A stretch of DNA of 64,000 nucleotides from Artemia franciscana. Lineage: Eukaryota; Arthropoda; Branchiopoda; Anostraca; Artemiidae. Positions 57,419 to 64,000 of this stretch are shown in pieces. Position 1 is the first letter of the stretch. Each line of letters starts with the position of its first letter. Made by a program: the position numbers and the translations under genes. The DNA is taken from contig NC_088875.1 of the NCBI RefSeq assembly GCF_032884065.1, forward strand, positions 47,795,235 through 47,859,234, given 5' to 3'. Below the pieces are notes generated by a model, which was given only the letters and a program-made list of their open reading frames with translations, did no database searches and was not told the origin of the DNA.

Positions 57419-59740
57419 AAAAGAGCTAAGAGCTCATATGGCACTTGTGATGAGGCCGGACGAGCCAAGGGCTCATATGGTATGAGCTCTAGCAAAACTC
57501 TAAGAATCAATTGATTGATTTAAAAGGGAAATCGGAGGTTTAAGGCCGATCCGGATTTAAAGTAAGAGCTCTGAGTCACGAGGTCCTTCTAAATATCAAA
57601 ATTCATTAAGATCCGATCACCCACTCGTAAGTTATAAATACCTCATTTTCTCTACTTTTTCCTCTCCCTTCAGTCCCCCAGATGGTATAATCGGGGAAAA
57701 CGACTTTATCAAGTCAATTTGTGTAGCTCCCGGACACACCTACCAATTTCCATCGTCCTAGCACGTCCAGAAGCACCAAACTCGCCAAAGCACTGAGCCC
57801 CAACCCATAACTCCCCCAAAGAGAGTGGATCCAGTAAGGTTACGTCAATCACGTATCTACGACATTTGATTATTCTGCCCACCAAGTTTCATCCCGATTT
57901 CTCTACTCTAAACATTTTCCAGGATATCCGGTTTCCCCCTCCAATGTCAACAGATCTGGTCGGGATTTGAAATAAGAGCTCTGAGACATAAGTTCCTTCT
58001 AAATATCAAATTTCATTAAGATCTGGTCACCCGTCCTTAAGTTAAAATTTCCTCAATTTTTTTTATTTTTCCAAATCAACACCCCCCAGCTCCTCCAAAG
58101 TGAACAGATCCGTTCCATTTATGTCAATCACGTATCTATAACTTATGCTTATTCTTCCCATCAGTTTTCATCCCGATCTCTCCACTCTAAGCATTTTCCA
58201 AGATTTCTGTTCCTCCCCTCCAACCCCCTATGTCCCCGGATCCGATTCGAATTGAAAATGGAGCATCTGAGACAAAAGATCCTTCTATATATCAAGTTTC
58301 ATTATGATCCGATCACCCATTCGTAAGATAAAGATACCTCAATTTTCACGTTCCCATGAATTCCGGTTTCCCCCTCCAACTCCCCCCAATGTCACCGGAT
58401 CTGGTCGGGTTTTATAATAAGAGCTTTAAAACACAAGATCGTTCTAAATATCAAATTTCATTAAGATCTGATCACCCGTTCGGAAGTTACAAATACCTCA
58501 TTTTTTCGATTTTTTCCGAATTACTCCCTCCCCTCCCCAAATCCACCAAAGAGGGCGGGTCCAGTCCGGTTATGTCGGTCACGTATCTTGGACATGTTTT
58601 TTATTCCTCCCACCAAGTTTCATCCTAATATCTCCGCTATAAGGGTTTTCCAAGATTTCCACCCCCCACCCCAATGACGCTGGATCCGGTCGGGATTTAA
58701 AATGAGATATCTGAGTTACGAGTTCCTTCTAAATATGAAATTTATATTAAGATACGATCACTCCTTCGTAAGTTAAAAATATCTCATTTTTTCTAGTTTT
58801 TCCAAATTAACCCTAACCCCCCTCCCCAACTCTCCCAAATAGAGGGGATCCGTTCCGGGTATGTCAATCACGTATCTAGGACTTGTATTTACTTTTACCA
58901 CCAAGTTTCATCCCGATCCCTCCACTCTAAGCGTTTTCCAAGATTTTAGGTCCCCCCCCCCAACTCCCCCATATTTCACCGGATCCAGAGCGGATCCGTT
59001 CCGGTTATGTCTCAGTCACGTATCCGGGAATTTTTTTATTCTTCCCGCCAAGTTTCATCCTGATCTCTCCGCTTTAAGTGTTTTCCAGGATTTCCGGTTA
59101 CCCCCCCCCGAACTCCCCCCTTAATGACTCTGGATCCGGTCGGGATTTAGAGTAAGAAATCTGAATTATGAGGTACTTCTAAATATGAAATTTCATTAAG
59201 ATTTGATCACTCCTTCGTAAGTTAGAAATACCTCATTTTTTCTAATTTTTCAGAATTAACCCTCTCCCCCAACTCCCCCAAACGGAGCAGATCCGTTCCG
59301 GTTATGTCAATCACGTATCTGGGACTTCTGCTTACTTTTCCCACCAAGTTTCATGCCGATCCCTCCACTCTAAGCGTTTTCCAAGATTTTAGGTTCCCCC
59401 TCCAACTCCCCCCAATGTTACCGGATCTGGTAGGGATTTAAAATAAGAGCTCTGAGACACGATATCCTTCCAAACATCAAATTTTATTAGGATCCCATCA
59501 CCCGATTTTTTTTATTTTTTCCGAATTAACCGGTCCCCACTCCCTCCCAGATGGTCAAAACGGGAAAACGACTATTTCTGATTTAATATGGTCCGGTCTC
59601 GGATACGCCTGCCAAATTTCATCGTCCTAGCTTACCTAGAAGTGCCTAAAGTAGCAAAACCGGGACCGACAGATCGACAGACCGACAGAATTTGCGATCG
59701 CTATATATATCTTGGTTAATACTAAGTGCCATAAAAACTT
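57419..59740. repeat. 2.34-kb repeat copy III (modular array) ending in hairpin module
   Basis: Same order of modules as copy II at an offset of about 2.33-2.34 kb, including the GAGCTCATATGGTATGAGCTC hairpin region (near 57470-57492) and the AAGTCAATTTGTGTAGCTCCC module. It ends in the terminal module also seen at 3715 and 5118 (59535-59735), with a slightly decayed CTTGGTTAATACTAAG hairpin. No reliable coding frame. Confidence 0.75.
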
Positions 59741-60420
59741 CAGCGTTAAGAGCGAGATCTTGAGGAGGAGGCAACCCATTTCATATACGTAAAAATTTCT
59801 GTTCGTTTTAAGTTTCGATGTTGCTCCTTACTTTCAGTTGAAAAAACTTTTTTTTTTTTAAGTTTAATCTCTGATCGTTTTTAGATAATACCGAGAAATC
59901 CAGCTCTCTCTCTCTCCATAAAAAATTCCGCTACTTGTGTGGTATAGGCCACTCACTCAAGATTACGATGAGCAAAACTTGAGAAAAAACCGGTTTCCTC
60001 GCTGGAGTCCCCGTTACTTTAGAAACAAATTTGGGCTATATATTTGCGCATTAGGGGGGAGGGGGAGGATAAAATAAAGCGGGTCTGGATGCAAAATGTG
60101 TTAGGTACAATTATTCTGCATATTATGAAGTAAAAATTGTTTTCTGATTTCAAACTGTCAAAATGCTTACCCCCCCTTGTATGCAAATATATAGCCCCAA
60201 TTATATATTTCCATGTCTTCTGTGACTTGTCTGTCTTGTCTCCTGCTACGCTGAAAAAACTAATAAAAAAACCGGTTTGTTTTCGAGTTTTACACAGCCT
60301 AAACTTGAGTGATTGGCACATAACACATAAGTACCAAAATTACTTTCCCCTACGGAAATTAAAAAAAGCTCCAATAAAATTCTCAAATTTGAAAAGCCTT
60401 ATTTTCCACAAGGAATATTT
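59741..60420. other. Repeat remnant and unassigned intron sequence
   Basis: 59745-59870 carries the GCGTTAAGAGCGAGATCTTG and GTTGCTCCTTACTTTCAGTTG modules of the 24.35-kb element. The remainder is AT-rich and not identified. Confidence 0.45.
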
Positions 60421-60545
60421 TCTGTGGAGGTGGGGAGAGGGTATTTTTTGCAGGAAGTATTTTCCGTGGGGGCGTTTTCGGGAGGGGGTATCTTCTGGAG
60501 AAGTATTTTCCGGAGGGGTTATCACCGGGAGGGTAAACACCGGCA
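60420..60545 (+). repeat. G-rich short tandem repeat
   Basis: TATTTTCCG plus GGAGGGGG-like units of about 22-30 bases repeat four or five times (TATTTTCTGTGGAGGTGGGG, AGTATTTTCCGTGGGGGCG, AGTATTTTCCGGAGGGGTT). G-runs could form quadruplexes. Confidence 0.6.
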
Positions 60546-60806
60546 CCATCTATTCACAAAGCCATGATACTATGCAAAAGGCCTGAGACTTTTAATTCCG
60601 CCTTAGCTCAACAGTCCTATGACAACTCAAACTACTTTATTTTATTTGATAACACCTCTATTATAGCCCCTGTTAGAGGTCTCATGCAAGTTTTCGGAAT
60701 AGCAGTTGAAAAAAAGCACATTCACAAAAAGGTCAACCTCAATAGAGATACCAGAGATAACTATCTAAGCCCCATTTATAATGAACCTACAGATCCCCTA
60801 CTCTGA
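60546..60806 (+). pseudogene. Penelope-like element fragment, second copy
   Basis: Plus strand. RPETFNSALAQQSYDNSNYF, NTSIIAPVRGLMQVFGIAVE and NRDTRDNYLSPIYNE match the post-GIY-YIG tail of the fragment at 53962-54640 in opposite orientation. Only the last ~75 codons are present. Same family, separate insertion. Confidence 0.78.
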
Positions 60807-62189
60807 ACATAGGTCCATTAAGAAGAGGGCAAACCCCCAAAGCCAGCCTACAAAGGAAAAATGCCAAGAATTTTTTATGAGGGAACTTTCTTTGCAGGTT
60901 CCCTTTTTGTGAAGTCTACTCTATAATCGAAAAACGTCTAATTTCAGAGTTTTTTATGATTTTTTTCTCTAAATTTCATTGATTCTTCATCCAATTACTC
61001 TCTTCCCTCCTCTGTACTGACTATTATGATCACAGTTACACAGGAACTTCATCATTTATTTAGTCGTTCAATCCTAAGGCGTTAATAAGGCAACACTTCC
61101 ATATAATTTCCTGATATTTCCTTTGCACTGGTAGTATTATGCAAAAAATTAGCAGCAGGGGACCACAAATCTGGCCTCAATGCCCCGCTTTTGACTCACG
61201 ACTAACCTGCCTGAGCATAACAATATGTAAGATTGCCACTCAACATGGAAAACAAACATCCTAAGTGGGCGTCAAAGAAGTTTCCGATAAATTTTCCCCT
61301 AAGAAACCTCCTGGTTCTCAGTCACTCCCCAGCCCAGATTTCAGACTGTGTCCATGCTTTTATGCAACCTTTTTCAATTTATTTTGCCAAAGCAAAGTAT
61401 CAATGTTGATTTCATGACTTTAATTTAGGAAGAAGCCAGGAGCAAAAAAATTATTAAGGACGAATCAGTGCAAGACATAGATTATCTTGTGCGTTATATA
61501 TACATCGTGGTTACCACATTAGTGATATCCTAGTGAAAAAAAACTAACCCTAGCCCACAGTAACCGAAGATTTAGAAAAATCTTCACAGATTGAGAGCAA
61601 AATGAAAGCCATTAAATTCTTAAACAAACAGAAATTATCCTCTGTATTAGAGGGGAATTGCCTATGCGCTGAATAATGGTTGCTAGTAAAGGACAAACCA
61701 CAAAAAACGCCCCATAATGGCCAAAACTTTGAAAAAGCGTATTAAAAAAAATGGCTAGTGAGAAAAATTTGCCATTCACAGATTATCTTGCCACGAGTCT
61801 GCCTGCAGAAAAATATTCACTGTGATTCTTTTCTATACATGGCCACCATCATAACAGCCATGATTTTTTTTTTCGATGCAGCAAAAAAAGAAGGTTTTTT
61901 GTAGATTATAGCCATAGTGATATATCCCTATGATATATCTCTAATAACAGTCGAATATCTAAATATCTAAATAATGATATATCTAATAATAATAAAATGA
62001 ATGAAAATGATTCATTTCAAAGCTGCCAGAAGAAACGTAGAAACATATTTGTAGTTTACCAACATCAAGGCAGCCATGATTATTTTAAAAGCAACAAGAG
62101 AAAACGCGTTTTGGGTTACTGCCATTGAAAAATCCATGTTTATTTTAATTTTATTTCCAAAGAAAACAAACACAAACATAAATATTTAC
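60807..62189. other. MPND-like intron A-B (right end), no gene recognised
   Basis: AT-rich sequence with loosely similar segments containing CAGCCATGATT (61850, 62090). No gene. Confidence 0.35.
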
Positions 62190-62330
62190 CAAATAGTCAA
62201 TGGTCATGATGCCCTTTCCTGGTTCAAGAATTTTGTCTGCGACTAGCATTGGAAGGGTCACTCCTCTTCCACCACGATCAAGGTCAAGTCCCTTAATCTC
62301 ACCAATCTCTTCTTCTTCCTCCTCGACATC
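62190..62330 (-). CDS. MPND: MPND-like exon A (start of RAMA domain)
   Basis: 47 codons, phase 0 to 0, acceptor AATTTTTTAG, donor TTG/GTAAAT. It begins with an acidic run (DVEEEEEEIGEI) and continues with RGGRGVTLPMLVADKIL and EPGKGIMTIDYL, the first half of a RAMA domain as in MPND. This is the most 5' exon found, since I could not find a start codon exon in the remaining 1.67 kb to the right. Confidence 0.85.
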
Positions 62331-62760
62331 CTAAAAAATTATAAATTATAGATTTTGAGTAAAAGTACTAAATCTACACTGGAAACCTACGAAAATATAA
62401 TTTTAGATTTCGACAGTTATTCTTAATGCTTATAATATTAATAATTTTTGTCCTTGTTTCATTCATAACCATAATGCCAGCAGATTGCATTATTCATATT
62501 TTATTTTTGTCCAATGCATATTCACAACAGACTTTTCATCAATTATCAATAATAAATATAAATACCAGAAAATTTTATATCAATAAATAAATACCGGAGA
62601 TTGTCCCTCTTAGTAAAAGCATAATTATATGCTTTATTATTAATAATAAATACATAATTATTATTATTAATAATTATAATTATAATTATTAAGATACATA
62701 ATTATTTTAAAAACAACAATAAATTGAAAAGAAGAAGCAATAAAAATTCGTCAGTTGATC

Positions 62761-62860
<100 letters not shown>

Positions 62861-63562
62861 CAATGATCACAAACAATTAGTGTTGTTTGAAACGTTTCGA
62901 AGTATGGTTATAATTTCATTTAATTATTATTACCAAAACTCGTAAAACTGTTAAAATATAATAAGTTAGTCAATGATTGAAAACAAAAATACAATGATTG
63001 TCAAATGATAGTCAAAAATAGTCAATGATTGAAAACAAAACAAAAATACAATAGCTATAATGATTGTTAAACAAAAACTGATATTGTTTCACATTTTTAA
63101 AAGCACGGTCAATTCATGATTGATGTCATAGTACAATTTAATAGTCAATTATTTAAAACATTAATTTAATTAATAAGCAAGCCTTTTTATTGATAGTGAA
63201 TGTATCCAAATATCGAATTTGTACGAATAAAGCTTATTTGGTCAAGTACGATTCCTAACAAATTTTAGAAAAAAAAAATCAACAGTTTTTATTTCATAAA
63301 GAACTTATTTGACTATTTTGGCACTAGACGTCCCCCATTCCAACCCCACCCATCTGAAAGACCGAAAATATGTTATTCATTAGATACATACAGACCTGTT
63401 ACCAGCCCTAAGCAAGATACTGTTTTTGGAAAAAAAATGGTAAAAAAAGATGTTTTTGATGTTTGGTTATTAGTTGAGCTTTTGGTTATGGGTTTTTGCA
63501 TGAAGTTTATGAGTTTATGAGTATTTCTTTCTTCTTCTAACATTCATAAGTGTTGCTAGAAT

Positions 63563-63635
63563 TATAGTAGTAGTCTTAGCTTTAGTAGCAGTAGTAGTAG
63601 TAGCAATAGCAGCAGTAGCAGTAGTAGTATGAGTA
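63563..63635. repeat. (AGT/AGC)n trinucleotide repeat
   Basis: TAGTAGTAGTCTTAGC, GTAGCAGTAGTAGTAGTAGC and AGCAGTAGCAGTAGTAGTAT: imperfect triplet repeat. It resembles the (TAG)n tails of family A LINEs, but no LINE end adjoins it. Confidence 0.8.
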
Positions 63636-64000
63636 GAACATTGGCGTAATTTCGTCAAAATCCTGGGGGAGGGGTAAAGTTGGAGCCAATTTTCCCAAAT
63701 CAAGTGAAAATCGCAGTGAAAACTGAAAAATGATACATGAACTATTGTTGCTAGTGTTGCTAATTAGCTTATTTCTTGTTTTGTGTCTATAGCAACAAGC
63801 ATGATTGCTTACTGTTTGATGTATTGATGAATAAAATTATGTCTAAAAACATGATATAGTTAAGAATAACACGAAAATGATGATAATTTACAAAAGTTGT
63901 AAAATAATTTAAATAATTTTTGAAATATTAAGTATCAAAATAATAACGAAGAAAAAAGTATAAGTAAATACAAATTATTAAACAATTTATTAAATAAATG

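Larger units (their letters stand above)
24092..62330 (-). other. MPND: MPND-like gene span (RAMA + JAMM/MPN domain), seven exons
   Basis: MPND-family proteins join an N-terminal RAMA domain, linked to modified-DNA recognition, to a JAMM/MPN metalloprotease domain of the deubiquitinase type. Exons on the minus strand: 62330-62190, 47949-47628, 43686-43501, 41050-40802, 33690-33536, 30697-30620 and probably 24157-24092. Splice phases 0, 1, 1, 1, 0, 0 match at every junction and the sum is 1197 bases, 399 codons including the stop. Each internal end has AG/GT. Human MPND is somewhat longer; the missing N-terminus lies upstream of 62330. Introns are up to 14.2 kb and full of transposon relics. 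The protein is probably nuclear, by family. Oddity: the position of the JAMM glutamate is Gln. Confidence 0.85.

Noticed and set aside
63563-63635. LINE tail of family A
   Set aside because: The triplet repeat resembles the (TAG)n tail, but no GTGAGTT... 3' end lies beside it on either strand.

Overview
The window is eukaryotic nuclear DNA from a repeat-rich invertebrate. Evidence for this is a gene split into spliced exons by introns of up to about 14 kb, non-LTR retrotransposons of at least four lineages, Penelope-like fragments, a hAT remnant, two rolling-circle Helitrons, and long (AT)n, (GA)n and poly(A) tracts. The transposon mix and the long AT microsatellites suggest an arthropod, probably a crustacean such as a brine shrimp (Artemia). 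That organism call is inference. Nothing bacterial is present.

Only two host genes can be named with confidence, and both are on the minus strand. At the left edge (1-2144) is a single uninterrupted 714-codon reading frame for phospholipase D with PX, PH and two HKD catalytic motifs; its C-terminus lies outside the window. From about 62.3 kb down to about 24.1 kb is an MPND-like gene (RAMA domain plus JAMM/MPN domain). I assembled it by hand from six exons with matching splice phases plus a probable terminal exon. Its N-terminal exon(s) are beyond the right edge or unresolved. Most of the window is therefore intron of this one gene. In it the JAMM histidine/serine/aspartate signature is intact, but the position of the catalytic glutamate reads glutamine.

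Layout: 1-2.1 kb PLD; 2.3-5.3 kb A-rich filler and a modular ~0.3-kb tandem array ending in hairpin modules; 6.05-9.27 kb a nearly complete RTE-like LINE (minus); 10.1-12.0 kb a non-autonomous Helitron (plus) filled with a CTAAAAA-type array; 12.8-18.0 kb a complete but mutated Helitron (minus) with both termini inside an (AT)n tract; 18.2-19.0 kb two exon-like segments of an unrecognised plus-strand gene or pseudogene; 19.6-23.6 kb two other LINE remnants lying tail to tail; 24.1-62.3 kb the MPND-like gene. Its introns hold foldback elements (24.4 and 42.9 kb), tandem arrays (26.5-28.9 kb), LINE fragments (31.8-32.8, 34.4 kb), an old full-length RTE-like copy (35.6-39.2 kb), a hAT transposase relic (48.9-50.1 kb), Penelope-like fragments (54 and 60.6 kb) and a 2.34-kb segmental duplication of the modular array (55.1-59.7 kb).

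The genes do not form an operon or pathway. The most notable items are the MPND-like gene with its Glu-to-Gln substitution, the intronless PLD, the Helitron with two consecutive 3' terminators, and the modular repeat family with terminal hairpins. I did not find a clearly new multi-gene system.
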